Shown here: piece after piece, positions 52,004 through 64,000 of the stretch | Layout of the letters: each line of letters starts with the position of its first letter | How positions within the stretch are numbered: the first letter of the stretch is position 1 | Assembly (NCBI GenBank): GCA_017871115.1 | Contig: JAFCIZ010000001.1 | Location: 6,570,001-6,634,000, forward strand | Reading direction: 5' to 3' | DNA from: Cunninghamella blakesleeana | Taxonomy: Eukaryota > Mucoromycota > Mucoromycetes > Mucorales > Cunninghamellaceae | Length of the DNA: 64,000 nucleotides | The notes under the pieces: model-generated | The model's database searches: none | What the model was told of the DNA's origin: nothing | Seen by the model: only the letters and a program-made list of their open reading frames with translations | Position numbers and translations under genes: made by a program

Positions 52004-55000
52004 TCAAGATGTTGTATTAATTAATGAATTGTTTTTTGTTAATAATCGACAATAACATCGTTGACATACTTTTTTAGAATTAACTGATACAGATGAATTA
52101 TTATTAATATTATTACTGTCCTTGTCATTATTACTATTTACTAAAAGATTTCCTTTTTGATCAACATTCCACCAAAAGGGAGAAATAGTTACTGGGCATT
52201 GACTACATGTTGGGTGCAATAGCAAAGATAATTTATTTTTTCTATTTGCTTGGTGTTGCTGTTGCTGTTGGTGATGATGATGATGATGGTGGTGGTGATG
52301 GTGATGGTGAGAATGGCCATTTTTTGCAGTTTTTTGATAAATGGTAATACTAGAAATGTATTCATCGTCAATTGTATTATTTTTATTTGTACTATTTTTA
52401 TTCTTTGATGATTGATTTTCCAAAGTTGTTAATGGAAGGGTATTTAATGTATAATGAGGAACAGATTTACCATTACGATGTCTCCATGCATAATAGCGTC
52501 TCATTGCTGGGGTTGTGTTTGGATCAATTTTTTTATATATCGAAGCATAGATAGTTATCCATGACTAAATTAAATTATAATTGAATAAATCGTTTGTTTA
52601 TTTATTCTTTTTTGTCTGTTTTTTCTATTTTTTTATTTTTATTTTTACCATTTGATTGTCAATAGATCTTGCTGACATAGGATAAAGTGATTGATTCGGT
52701 AATTTATGTCCAGGGCAGTAGATCTGAGGAATAATAACACCTTCTGGTGACGAAGGATCAAAAACACCGGCTTTTACCATTGGTATATTTAAGTTATCAT
52801 CATTATAAAATTCAGATCCTGGTTTAATTATAAATCCAATATGATATCCATTTTCTAAAGCGCATTGAACGTGGAAATGTTCTTGACAATTACTATGGCT
52901 ACAAGTATAACAGGCGCCAACATTTGACTTTAAACATATTTTACAAGTCTACGTGTATGTAATAATCACAATAATATAGATTTAATAAATACTTTTTTTT
53001 TGTTTCTATTTACATTTTATCTCCATTTTATTATACTTATATTTACCAAATAACGTTTAGAGTCTTCTATTGCGCCAGCATATTCGATAGGTGATAAAGT
53101 TGAGATATTAATGTATTTGGTTTCATCAAAAAAGAGTGAACACGTAATATGTGCCCAATTATACCCAGAAGTTGGTTTCATAGCTTCTTGTTTTGAATTA
53201 GGGTCGCTACCACAAAGTGTACATTGATAAAACTATCCATTTTTTTTTTTTTTTAAAAAAAAAATTGAATAAGAAAATCAGAATTAATTTAATATATATT
53301 GTTATAGTGATTATTATTATTATTATATCCATAACAAACTTACATAGGTCACAGCAGGTTTACGTTTATTTTTACAAACATCGCATTGCCAGTTCATCGA
53401 ATTTGTTGTATTTACACCATAACAATCTATACATACATATATACATACATATATATATATTATTATTATTATTAATTTTAATCCTAAATGGCTGTTTACT
53501 CTTTTTATTATTTTTTATTTATTTTTTATTCACCTTCATGTACAACCATATTACAATCAGAGCAGGCAATAAGGTTTTTTGTATGATTCATTGATAAACA
53601 TATATGGCATGGAGATAATGGTGTAATTTGTATTTTCGACTATATTACGTATAAAAGAATATATAGATAAATGGTAAACATATGGGTACTAAATAGTTAT
53701 ATAATTGTATACATAGTATTTGTGTTATTTTATTATATCTTACATCATCTCTCACTCTTTTATTAACCCCATTACTAGTATTTTCTTCAGAACCCATTCG
53801 TTTTCTTTTCACTATTAAAAATATATATATATATATAAATATGTATTAGAACAGACAATATATATTATTTCTAAATTAAATGCATTATTATTTGACAAAA
53901 GACTTACTTTCATTTGGTGGTAATCCAGTTCGTGTAGACCTACCACGATTTCCTTTGGCATTTGCATTTTGATTCACATCAGGAACCGGACGTTTTTTAC
54001 CATATTTAAGCCAATGGATACCACAATCATTACACAACACATTCACTACTACCTTTTTATTTCTATGAGTATCACCAGGTGCACGTCGCCAAATATTACT
54101 TTGATTTATAGAACAATTTAAACAATGAAGTGGGTGATCTTTAGGTAAGGATGCTTCAGGTATAACGGTAGGATCAATTAATTCAGAATCTTCTTCTTCA
54201 TCATCATCGTCATCATCATCATCATCATCATCATCAATCTCTTGTTCTCGTTGAGATTTACCGCCAAGTCCATTCCTATTATTATCATTATATTGTTGTT
54301 TTACTTCCTCTTTAACTTCTTTTTTAATCGCAGCTGCCCTTGTTCTAGTAACTCTACGTGCTGGTGTACTTCTAGGTTTTATAGTGTTATTATTATTGTT
54401 ACTATTCTTTTTACTATATGATTTACGTCCTGTAAATACATAATCATCGTCATCTTCATCATCGTATATATCATCATCATCGTCATCGCTTTCACTTTCA
54501 CTACTAGATTTATATATGCTATTTCCATTATCCATATTATGCTTGGAATCACCCTTAATTTTCTTATCCTTATTCTTATTCTTTTTATTGTTGATATAAT
54601 TTACTTTGGATTCTGTGGTCGATATATTACATTTTTCTAAATCTTCCGTTAGTGTTTTTAACTCATCCTTATCATCACGCTGGTGTTTATTAAGGCTGTC
54701 CAATATAGATCTTGAATATTTATTGAATTTTTTTGTAGGGCGATATACTTTTGTCCAATTAGAATAAACAGGTTCATATCGATTAGTCTTTTTCCATTGA
54801 TAAAAAAATCGAACAATATCTGCCATTGATTTGCTGGGTATATGTTGTTTAGCTATATTTAATTCATGTCCATTTTCTGCTATACTGGTTTCAAATGCCT
54901 TGATTTCATCTGCATTCCATGTTGCTTCATGCGGAAAATCTTCCTTTGTCATTTTTTTCATTTTTTTTAACGCTGTTTTAGTAATGTATCCACTTTTTTC

Positions 55001-57072
55001 TAATGTTAAAAATGCTTTGTCAAATAAATCTGGTGAATAAGGTGATATTGGTAAATTAGGTAATGACTGTACTTGTTTAATATAATCATCAACTATGTAT
55101 AAATAATAATAATAATAAATTAAAAAAAAAAGAGAAAAAATTAAAAATTAAATACATGAAATATTTAATAATACCATATCAGATCTTTTATTCTTATCCC
55201 TATTATCATATATAATCTTACTTTGTTCTTCATTCAAATCAGATGGTAGACTAAATATTGGTTCTACTGTATTGAATGTACCACGATTAGAAGATATATT
55301 ATCATCGTATGCTACTGTTTCATTTCCACTTGAATTTGAATAACTACCATCTCTTCTTCTAGGCCTACCACGTTTTTCAAGCCGTTTTAAATTATTACCG
55401 TTGTTAATGGAGGATGAAGATGATTGTTCCTGAGATAATTCCAATGAAATAGATGGTGTTGCTGAATTGGATGATGAAGACGCATTTGAATCATCAGGAT
55501 CTTTCCATTCTGGAACTATAGCCTGATATTTTGACCCTATTCTACTTGCAGCTCGAGGATAAATTCGATCATCAACATCTATAATAAAATATAATAATGA
55601 TAATAATAAAAATAAAATACATATTAACTAATTAAACATTTGTCCAATTATATATATATGTTAATAATTCTATTTGGATGATATACCTAAAATATCTTTC
55701 ACATTTGTATTAACTCCATAATATCTAAATGGCCACATATGTGTAGTTTTTACTTGGCTAGGATCTAAAAAAAGAATACATAACGTAATTAAATAAATAA
55801 ATAAAGTAAATATCATAGATCAATAATAATAATGGAAGCCTTATTTTCGTTTTTTTTTTTTTTTTTATTTTTTTTATTTTTTTTTATTTTTAATTTTTAA
55901 CCTTCATAAATTTTTGATTTATCAGATGATGACGACAAAGACAAGGACGGTATATTGCTTGTTTTGTCTTTTTGTTCTTCATCAATTTGTTGTAATTGCT
56001 TTTTTGGCGATGATTCTTTTTGATTTAATTGAGACCTTAATCGAGTAGTACGTTTACCATTTGTATAAGAACGAACTGCTGGAGGCACATCAGTAGTTGA
56101 AGGTTGTGCTGTTTTTGATATTCCTTCTAATTCTTTTCGTGAACAAAAAGCACATTGCCATGCAAACCCTTTTGATGGTTTTCTAGTTAACGGTGGAGTG
56201 ACACATTTCATATGATAGTTTTTTTGACATCCAGCACACTTAACATGATCAGCACTAGATAAAGAAAAAGAAAAAAGCAAAGTATGAAAAAGGGGAATTA
56301 AAAGGTGCTATTGATTGTGAAAAAATAAAAAAAATTTTTTTTTTTTCCTTTGTTTTGATGAATCATTTTTTTTATCCTTGTTTTTTTATCCTAAAAAATA
56401 ATCCATTTAATAAATAATCATTTACCTTGCACACCAAGTTTGACATACACAACAAGTACGTCTTGCGACGGTTAATTCCGATGCTTTTCCTTGTTCTACA
56501 ATTATATATTGATATCTCTGAGATAAAGCTTCCTGTATATCCATAGGTACATTTTGAACTGTTTCACATGGTAAGATATCATAAACACGTTGCATGTACC
56601 GGTCATATAATTGATTATAATAAAAATGGTCCTCTGTTGCTTTATATTTTTCAAACTGATCCTTTGGAATATAATATTTATGCTGAACAATACATTTTCC
56701 ACGGATAGCAGATACTGGATTTAAATCAGAATTCATAGTTGCTATTAACATTGAGGAATCATACCATCTTCTATTAAATATATCCTTGGGTCGATTGTAC
56801 CATGCCATTCTAACATAAAGTCCTTTACGTTTAGGGAGTGAACAGAATTCCATAATACGCCCAATATAATATGGTTCTCCAAGATGCTCAGGTGTCAGAT
56901 ATACGTGATCTAGTTTATTTTTTATTTTTTAAAAAAGAAGCAAGAAAAAAATACAAACCAAGAAGATAATTAATGGTAAAGTGTAGCAATAACATTATAT
57001 TTGTTATTATTGTTATTGAAAAAAAAAAAAAAAAAAAAGGAATATAAATATATTATCGAAACATAAATATCA

Positions 57073-57104
<32 letters not shown>

Positions 57105-57209
57105 AATTTTTTTCAACTTGGTTTGTACCATATATATTTATTTACCGTTAACTCTTACTATGGTCCCATCGTTAAGTTTCGTTTGGGTAATAACAGGTTT
57201 TTCTGACAT
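52004..57209 (-). CDS. SNT2: Snt2-like chromatin regulator (BAH, PHD, SANT, GATA, ePHD)
   Basis: Twelve minus-strand exons: 57146..57209, 56426..56909, 55902..56254, 55687..55764, 55156..55578, 53908..55092, 53744..53811, 53534..53639, 53344..53426, 53047..53232, 52649..52948 and 52004..52564, 1296 aa. BAH at about 15-165 (DHVYLTPEHLGEPYYIGRI, MAWYNRPKDIF); PHD1 at about 176-222 (CCVCQTWC, CAGCQKNYHMKC, WQCAFC); SANT at about 518-570 (TWNADEIKAFETSIAENG); GATA-type finger at about 790-835 (CLNC, IWRRAPGD, CNDCGIHWLKYGKKR); PHD2 at about 893-935 (CHICL to CDVC); extended PHD at about 950-1090 (CTLCG, WAHITCSLFF, HFHVQCALENGYHIGF). This is the domain order of Snt2, a subunit of Rpd3L-type (Snt2C) and Lid2 histone-modifying complexes that binds H3 tails. 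The exon 5 donor is GTATTT, chosen because the stronger GTATTA nearby breaks the frame. Confidence 0.9.
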
Positions 57210-57773
57210 TAAAGTAACAGAATTATAATAATAAAAATCAAGTATTTATAAAAACAAGTCAAAGGGACAAATTAGATGAATAGCAAAATGTCAATAATAT
57301 AAAGTATTGATATTTAAAGCAAATTCAATAACAGTATAATATTATTTATAAAGAAATAATAATAACGAAAAATATGAAACACGATAAAAAGAAATAGAAG
57401 AGAAAAAAAAAAAAAAAAAAGGACAGAGTAATTTTTTTTTTAGAGATTTAAAAAAAATGTAAGAGAAAGAAGAGGATTTTTTTTCCTCAAATTTTTCTTT
57501 TTTTTTTTTTTTTTCATTAGAAAAAATTGCAAGTGCACCAAAATTTTTCTTAGTATTATTTTTTTTTACAATATTTTTATTATTTAACACTATTAAATAA
57601 TAATAAAAAACAAGGCATGCAAAAATAAAATAAATATATGTATGTATATATATACAAATTAATATAAAAATAATAAAATAATAAGTAGTAAGTAATAATA
57701 AATATAAAAAGTAGAAAATAATAAATAACAAGTAGAAATAGTATAAGTAGTAATAATAATATATATATATTTT
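57210..57773. promoter_or_regulatory. Promoter of the Snt2-like gene
   Basis: Purine-rich on the plus strand at 57380-57480, so pyrimidine-rich on the Snt2 coding strand. The remainder is AT-rich 3' flank of the Ytp1-like gene. Confidence 0.4.
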
Positions 57774-59759
57774 TTAAGCATCTTGACCAATAAATCTGTC
57801 GGTTCTTCTCATGGTATTATTAAAAGGTCCATCATTATTTTGACGACGAGCTTCTTTTTTTCGTTGCTCTCTGTTCCAAGCCCAACCCTTTAATATCATT
57901 AAACCAGCAACATAACATAAAGTAATGGACGTTAAAGCAACACAAACATTCAACATAAACATGGTATCAACATTTAAACGCCGCATCCAAGTCATAGTAC
58001 CAGCATTTGAAGCCATAAATAAGATGGAACCAGCAATCAAACAGAAAGCACCTAATAATTCGGTTGGAGGACGGCTAGGTTGAATAGAAGTAGGTGTATT
58101 ACGGAATAAGAAAACATAAGTCAAAATACGACAAAGAGCAGCTAAGGCCAATAATAGCCCCCATAAATAATGAACTTGGGTGCCATATTGTGTTTCTTGA
58201 TGGTGATTACCCATGGAAATACCAGTGATCATGACGGTTAAAGCAGGGAATGGATTAAAGGAATGCGTTGGCTTCTTCATCTTCTTCTCAGCTTCTTGAT
58301 CAGTGTTAAGGGTAAGAATGGATTTTTCTAATAATCGTCTTACACTACGACTTTCCACTAAAAGCCCAATCAAACCACACCACCACCACATGAATGCCAA
58401 ACTGGCATGTTCAAAATCTTTATGTGTCCATGCTGAATCTTGACCAAAATGTTCCATCCATGTGTTCGTGATTCCATAAGTGAAAATAAGACCACATTCT
58501 ATGAATTCAAAACTAAACTTGGCGCCGCCTCCTTGTACATGATTCCAAGCCCATCCTTTTTCAGCAAATGCGCCAAGATATCTTCCAAATGTTAGCATAC
58601 CATAAAAGAAAAAGATGCCACCTTTTATTAAATGTGCAATACAGCCTAATACTTGCCATTCACGGCAAACACCATGATAAACCACTAATCCGCTTAAAGT
58701 TTGTGTAAAAATTAAAACAACAAAAACGCGACCCATGATGGAATGATAATAACGACACACGGTTTTTGTAAATGGATTATAAGCTGTATAGACAAATGCT
58801 TTTTTGACCATCTTTGGTATGTATGGTAACATTATATTTATTCCACGCATCCATAAACTTGGTTTTTCTTCTTCATAAGGATTAACTGGATCTTCGTCAT
58901 CTAATAAAAGTTCACCTTCTTCCTCATCTTGTTCACTATGTTGTTGTTGAATAATGATATCATCGTGCTCATCATCATTTTCTTTTTTAGGATGTTGATC
59001 GTAACCGCCATTATGATGTAACGTTTCAATAGATCCTTCACTATGATTATCACCACCATGTTGACTTAAAATAGAAGATGACCGACGAACCAGTCGAACA
59101 GTTTCTTCGTCGTTATCATCACCATTATGATCAAGTACCTGATAATGGACAGACTTTTGTGATTTTCCAACTGCATTTGCAATTTTTCGAACAACCCCAA
59201 CGGCTAACTGTGCAATCATGAATAAAAAGATAATCCAACCCAATTTATGGTGTGAATTCCCTTTATAAAGATGGGGTGTACTATGTGCGTAAAGGTGACC
59301 AAAGAAATATCCTAAAAGAGCCACTAAAAATGCAAGAATCTGTGTGGGAACATGGAAAGATGATTTAGCTATACCAAACATGATGCCTATTTTTTTATTA
59401 TTATAATAATAATAACGTTCATATTAATATAAAAAATCATGTTAGAAGAAAAAAAATAAATAAAGTTCGCAGTTTAAAAAAAAATATGATTTAAAATAGT
59501 TTAAAATGTAGTTTTAAAATAGCTTAGTTTTTTTTTTCACTTTACCTATTGGCATAAGAATCCAAAAAGCAAGAATCATGAAAGCAACATGAGTATAGAA
59601 ATAACCTTTATTTTCAGGGAAAAGCGCGTAAGACATAGGTTCTTCTCCTGTTGAATTAAAAGGTGGAAGAGGAGGGTCTTCTGTTGGCATATGGTGTTGA
59701 GCAGCAACTACCCCTAGATAACATCCTAGTAACAATAAAACTGTTATCGACTTTATCAT
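57774..59759 (-). CDS. Ytp1-like multi-pass protein with b561-like N-terminal domain
   Basis: Two minus-strand exons, 59546..59759 and 57774..59386, 608 aa. Signal peptide at residues 1-20 (SITVLLLLGCYLGVVAA). The N-terminal half matches the DUF2427 domain: YTHVAFMILAFWILMPIG, FHVPTQILAFLVALLGYFFG and NSHHKLGWIIFLFMIAQLAVG. His57, His83, His117 or His118 and a His near 286 (RYYHSIMGR) are spaced like cytochrome b561 heme ligands. An acidic, His-rich loop (about 150-260) follows. The C-terminal half has at least six helices in the Ytp1 style (FVVLIFTQTLSGLVVYHGVC, GGIFFFYGMLTFGRYLGAFA, WMEHFGQDSAWTHKDFEHAS, LWGLLLALAALCRILTYVF). Fungal Ytp1-like proteins are membrane proteins of unknown function. 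An electron-transfer role is an inference from the histidines. Confidence 0.87.
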
Positions 59760-61308
59760 TTTTTTAATATAAAATAATAAACTTTTGATTAAAAATAAGA
59801 AGAGCAACAATTAAAAAATAAAATAAAGGGGAAAGAAAAAAAATAGGAATAAGAGAGGATGAATAATCGCAAAATATTACTAATACAATTAGTAATATCT
59901 AGCTTTTTAATTTTTTTTTATTTTTACGTAGAAAAAAAAAAAAGAGAAAGAGAAACGAAAATTAAAAAAAATTGAAAAATGGGTTCTTTATAAAAAAAAA
60001 AAAATCATACGTCTGATTAAAAAAAATTTTTTTTTTTTAAGTATTTTATGAGTATACCTGGAAAAAAGATTGACAGCTTACTTTTAAATTCTATTTTTTT
60101 TTCTTTTATTTAAAAAAACCCACTCATTTTTTTTCTGTACTAAAAGATTCTTTATATTTTTAATCAAAAGGATTAAAAAATTAATATAAATAAAAAAAAA
60201 TAGAGAGAGAGAGAGAGAGGGAGAGAGAGGGAGAGAGAGGAAGAAATAAAGAGATCACCACCACCATCATCATTATCCATGACCATATTTTTTTTTCCCA
60301 AAGTCTCTAACCACAAAAAAATATTGTATACAACGGAAAAATAGATATAACCTAATACACTTTCGTGCTTTATGTACTTTTTACTAATAGTTGATGTAAA
60401 ACGGCCCGATTTTATCATCATCCAATAATTTTTTTCATTTCTTTACTTTTTTTATTATCAGCTGATGACTATTTTGTTTATGTTTTTTTATATAAATATG
60501 TTTACAGTTAACATAAATTAATTTTTTAAATCTACTTTATTTCTTTTGTTTTTATATTTATATGATTTATTTAAAAAAATAATAAGAAAGATAATAATAA
60601 TAATTATAATAATAATAATAGACATAATAATCAATATAACTATAGCTATCTATCAACAATAATCGTTCTATTTATTTTATTTTTTCTGTTTTTCATAAAA
60701 GAAAGAAAGAACCCTTTATTTATTAAATTATAAGATATAATAATAAAAGGTAAACTTCGGTTTCATATGTTTGAGTCTGCGGCTCTGTGTAACCTATTTT
60801 TTGATAAACCATAAGTGCATTTTTTGCAGGAAAAAAAGTGAAATTTATCCGGTTAAAATATTTATTACCAGATGATTGGTTATATTATTTAACCATGTGT
60901 ACAAACAAAAAAAAAAAAATCATAACAATAACAATAGAATATAATAGAACATATGAGTAAAACATCGAAGAAATTAGTGTTAAATACTTTTTGAATCCCT
61001 TGGTATACTTTATTCTTTTTTTTTTTAAAAAAAAAAAAACAAACTAGTCCTTTTTATATTTATGCTAAATGATCTTCTAGTGGATTATTAAAAAGTAAAA
61101 GACCTTTTATAATAGCTATAGTAGTAATAAATCTGTTTTTCTTCTTGAAAATAGTTTTTCCTTAATATAAATTAACCTTTTTTTATTTAATAAGAGTGAT
61201 GGACAACGGTAAAAAAAAACGCCGTGTATTTCCAAAATAATATAATAATAAAAAAAATTAGGATGATATCGTATAAAATCAACTATAAATAAATATAATT
61301 ACATTAGA
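59760..61308. other. 1.5-kb intergenic stretch
   Basis: Upstream of the Ytp1-like start and downstream of PEX10. A GA-rich microsatellite-like tract lies at 60201-60246. A less AT-rich patch at about 60765-60800 was checked for tRNA features and lacks them. No gene recognised. Confidence 0.5.
60201..60246 (+). repeat. GA-rich purine tract
   Basis: Imperfect (GA)n with GGGAGA interruptions, pure A/G for about 45 bp, in the upstream region of the minus-strand Ytp1-like gene. Confidence 0.8.
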
Positions 61309-61990
61309 TTAAAAGTTGTTTAAAGGAATCAAGTGGGAAGTATTGACATGACTACGACAAAGAGGACATTCAGGCTAAAATAATAATAATAATAATAATA
61401 ATAAATATAAAATATAAAAATGTAAATAAAGATATAATTTTTTCACTTTCTTTTTTGGTAATTTTTTTTAAAAAAATCAATACCTTATTTTGGCACCATT
61501 CGACAATACAACTCCAACAGAATAAATGACCACAAGGTGTAGCTGTAGTGATTTTACGTGGCTCTAGACATAAAGCACATTTTAACATTTGCATAGTTTC
61601 ATAAGATAATTCTTCAGGTTGCTGATGTTCTTCTTCTTTATACTCATCATCAAATTCGTCCATAAAATCGAAATCATCTTCATTCACCAATTCTTTTTTC
61701 TCTATCCCGCTAGCTTCTTCCATCAAATCGGATTTGTCTACAAAACTTTCATCCACCATTCCTTTTTCGTTTTGTTCTTCTTCTAGTTGCTGTTGCAATG
61801 CTTTTTCTTCCGCTTCTTTCTCCGCTAATTTAATTTCTTGATAGTTTACCCATCTTTTTCTTAATTCTATTCCAGCTTGGATTAATAATTGAGCAACAAT
61901 CAATACACCTAATACTTCATACCCTTGACGTTGTTCATTAGGTCCAAGTTGTCTTGTAAATAACTATGTTGTACACACACACACACACAC

Positions 61991-62026
<36 letters not shown>

Positions 62027-63303
62027 GTTAGAAAAAGATAGATTTCAACTTTTTTACTTTTGTATTAATATATATGTGTATATAGAATGATATATATATA
62101 TATATATATATATATATTTCCTTACATAACGAATTCCCGTTAACCGTTTAGAAAAACTATAATAGGCACCAAAAAAGTAAAAAATAGCTAGATGTAAAGG
62201 CTTCACATTTTTAACAATAAATTCTTGTATATTAGGCAATATATTTTTAACAAATGGTTGAACCCGTTCTTTTAATGATACAGTTGTACCAATATCAACA
62301 TCATCATCATCATTATGGCGTTGTTGCTGTTGATAGAGTGATCGTCGTTGTCCTTGTTTTTTAATTTCTGCAATACCTCGGGTATAGATATATGGTAATA
62401 ATGTATGAGTAAAGACGAGGATAAAACGACGCTATAATTATATAAACAAAAGGTGATAATAAAATAAAAAAAACAAGTATAAATTTTCTCTTCTTTTTTT
62501 TATTAAAAAATAGTCTTGTTAAACTTACAATAAAGCCAGGAAAAATTTCACTATATTGATTAATTTGTACCAAATCACAATATTCTTCACCAAGAGTTTG
62601 AGTGCCTTTAAAAAAATAAAAGTACGAAAAAAAATCAAATCAAATCAAAAATTGAACATGTTACTTTTCCTTCCTCTTTTTCATTTTTATCTTCTCTTTC
62701 TTTATTATCTACACTATCTTTTTCTTTTCGTTCTTTTCCTTGTCTTTTTATCTTATTTTACCTAATAAAGTAGTTAAACCATAGTAACAAAAATCAGAAA
62801 AGGTATTTATTTCTTTCTGCCATTGATGTTGTCTTCTAGGGCCTAATATAAAAAATGGTTTTATGATATCGATTAATATTAATATTATTGTTTAATTATT
62901 ATTATATTAAATACCTATCTTTCTCTTTATATATATATGGATATGCATATACTTGTGCTTTATTTGCTTACCTAAAAACTGTTGACATACACTTGACATT
63001 TGTTCTTGTAATATAGATTGGTAATATACATCCTTTTGATTAGCTCTGACTATTATAAGTACATATGAAAAATATATGAAAAATATATAAAACACGATGA
63101 ATACACATACACACACACACACACATACATACATATATATATATAAAGGAATATTTAAGTAAAAATATCTATTAGTCATAATAAATGTATTTACTTATAT
63201 CTGGTTGAGCACCAAAAGGTAGAGAAAGTGATAATGGAGGAGTTGGTACGTTTTTTATATTGTTTGAACCAGCTGTATTATTTTGTTGATTAGATGTTGA
63301 CAT
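61309..63303 (-). CDS. PEX10: Peroxin-10, RING ubiquitin ligase of the peroxisomal import machinery
   Basis: Seven minus-strand exons: 63195..63303, 62972..63049, 62762..62842, 62529..62605, 62126..62431, 61484..61963 and 61309..61374, 398 aa. The N-terminal Pex2/Pex12-type domain begins [20 protein letters not shown] and continues through [64 protein letters not shown] and [12 protein letters not shown], the classic PEX10 signature. The C-terminal RING reads [20 protein letters not shown], then CPLCR. The final exon (66 nt) supplies the last two zinc ligands. An acidic linker of about 80 residues precedes the RING. PEX10 works with PEX2 and PEX12 to ubiquitinate the receptor PEX5 for recycling. 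Intron 5 contains a CA microsatellite followed by TA repeats. Confidence 0.95.
61973..62023. repeat. CA then TA compound microsatellite
   Basis: About nine CA units (61973-61991) followed by about 13 TA units (to 62023), in an intron of PEX10. A second CA tract (about 63102-63124) lies in PEX10 intron 1. Confidence 0.85.
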
Positions 63304-63340
63304 TGTATTATTCGTCTTTTTTTATTATATTTTTTGTAGA

Positions 63341-63377
<37 letters not shown>

Positions 63378-63864
63378 TTATTAAATAAACTTTTTTTAAA
63401 ATATATATAATCGAAGAGTGAAGGAAAGAAAAAAAAAAAAAGTGGGGCAAATTAAACAATTGTCAGCTTTTTTAAAAAAATAAACCCCGCCAGACTTTTT
63501 TTGGCCAAATCAAATTAAAACAGTATTTAAATTTTTAAGATAATTATTTATTTATTATAAATAATTGATAAAAGAAAAACAAAATGTTACAATAAAAAAA
63601 AATGTATACAAGGAAGAGAATAATATAAATATGATAATAAAGAGAAAAAGAGGAGTGGGAGTATGTTGTGAGAGAAATAATAGTATATGCAAAAAAATAA
63701 GAATTTTTTTCTACCTATATATTAATCATCCCCCTAATCAATTCAATTATTTTTTTTTTTTTTTGGTTTTTTCGTTGTTTTTTAAGTCTACCTTCTTTAA
63801 AATTTTCTTTTTTTTAAAAAGTCTTTCAATGTTTTTTTTCACTGTTAACATTATTTTTTTGTTT
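63304..63864. promoter_or_regulatory. PEX10 promoter region
   Basis: A TA repeat (about 63345-63372) lies just upstream of the start at 63303. A CCCCGC hexamer at 63484-63489 fits the SYGGRG consensus of Mig1/CreA-type carbon repressors on the opposite strand (GCGGGG). One short site is weak evidence. The distal part is AT-rich 3' flank of the bZIP gene. Confidence 0.35.
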
Positions 63865-64000
63865 TTATACATTATTAGTAGTCATTTCCTTTTCAGTTAA
63901 TAAACTACGTAATAATTTAACTTCTAATTCCAATTCATTTACTCTTTCTTGCAACTTTTCAGATTTTTGAGTCATATCACGTACAGATTGTTCCATAGCT
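63865..64000 (-). CDS. C-terminal end of a bZIP transcription factor, cut by the window edge
   Basis: Partial; the last 44 codons are present, with the stop at 63865-63867. The visible residues (SEKLQERVNELELEVKLLRS, then LLTEKEMTTNNV) form a leucine zipper: Leu recurs about every seven residues, with Glu/Asn/Lys at the flanking heptad positions. A zipper ending close to the C-terminus is typical of fungal Gcn4/Atf1-type bZIP factors; the basic region should lie just past 64000. Assignment rests on the zipper alone. Confidence 0.6.
   Translation of the reverse strand, partial: AMEQSVRDMTQKSEKLQERVNELELEVKLLRSLLTEKEMTTNNV

Noticed and set aside
55156..55175. GTATTA donor at 55174-55173 for exon 5 of the Snt2-like gene
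   Set aside because: It leaves exon 6 out of frame; the GTATTT donor at 55155-55154 restores the frame.
60765..60800. Less AT-rich patch with a tRNA-like look
   Set aside because: No A-box, B-box or cloverleaf arms could be paired.

Overview
The window is nuclear DNA of a filamentous fungus with an extremely AT-rich genome. Nearly every gene carries short GT-AG introns (about 40-250 nt). AT/T homopolymers fill the spaces between genes, and the proteins are full of Asn, Gln, Ser and Asp runs. Gene content (Zn2Cys6 and bZIP regulators, a Boi-type polarity protein, Snt2, Ytp1, a UPF0658 Golgi protein, DUF1765) is fungal. Secreted double-psi beta-barrel proteins and the style of the coding sequence suggest an early-diverging lineage such as Mucoromycota; this is inference. 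A peroxisomal PEX10 and a mitochondrial CMC4 argue against the anaerobic, equally AT-rich Neocallimastigomycota. No bacterial, viral, CRISPR or complete transposon feature was seen.

Layout. 0.8-16 kb, plus strand: an F-box protein, a Zn2Cys6 transcription factor, a DUF4112 membrane protein, two unrecognised proteins and a Tic20/DUF4870-like membrane protein. 16.6-18.8 kb, minus strand: a DH-PH RhoGEF. 18.8-24.6 kb: a gene-poor interval between two divergent genes. 24.6-32.4 kb, plus strand: a Doa10/Ssm4 ER ubiquitin ligase and a secreted Lys-rich RlpA-like protein. 33.8-37.5 kb, minus strand: an SH3-SAM-PH-CH scaffold. 37.9-40.3 kb, plus strand: CMC4 and an F-box/WD40 protein. 40.6-63.3 kb, minus strand: DUF1765 protein, small coiled-coil protein, UPF0658 Golgi protein, Thr-rich single-pass protein, Snt2-like BAH/PHD regulator, Ytp1/b561-like protein and PEX10. 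The right edge cuts a bZIP gene.

The genes are an ordinary eukaryotic assortment rather than an operon or cluster. Loose themes are ubiquitin ligation (two F-box proteins, Doa10, PEX10), Rho-dependent polarity (RhoGEF, Boi-like) and transcription or chromatin (Zn2Cys6, Snt2, bZIP). Gene models were assembled by hand from reading-frame phase and splice consensus. Every multi-exon model closes in frame, but start codons are less certain than internal exons.

Most unusual observation: the UPF0658 gene stays in frame only if a single-nucleotide exon, flanked by a perfect acceptor and a perfect GTAAGT donor, is spliced in. Other points worth a look are a calponin-homology domain added to a Boi-type protein, a 9-nt start exon in CMC4, three stop-free introns of length 3n, and a decayed open frame in the gene-poor interval. 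I found no convincing new multi-gene system.
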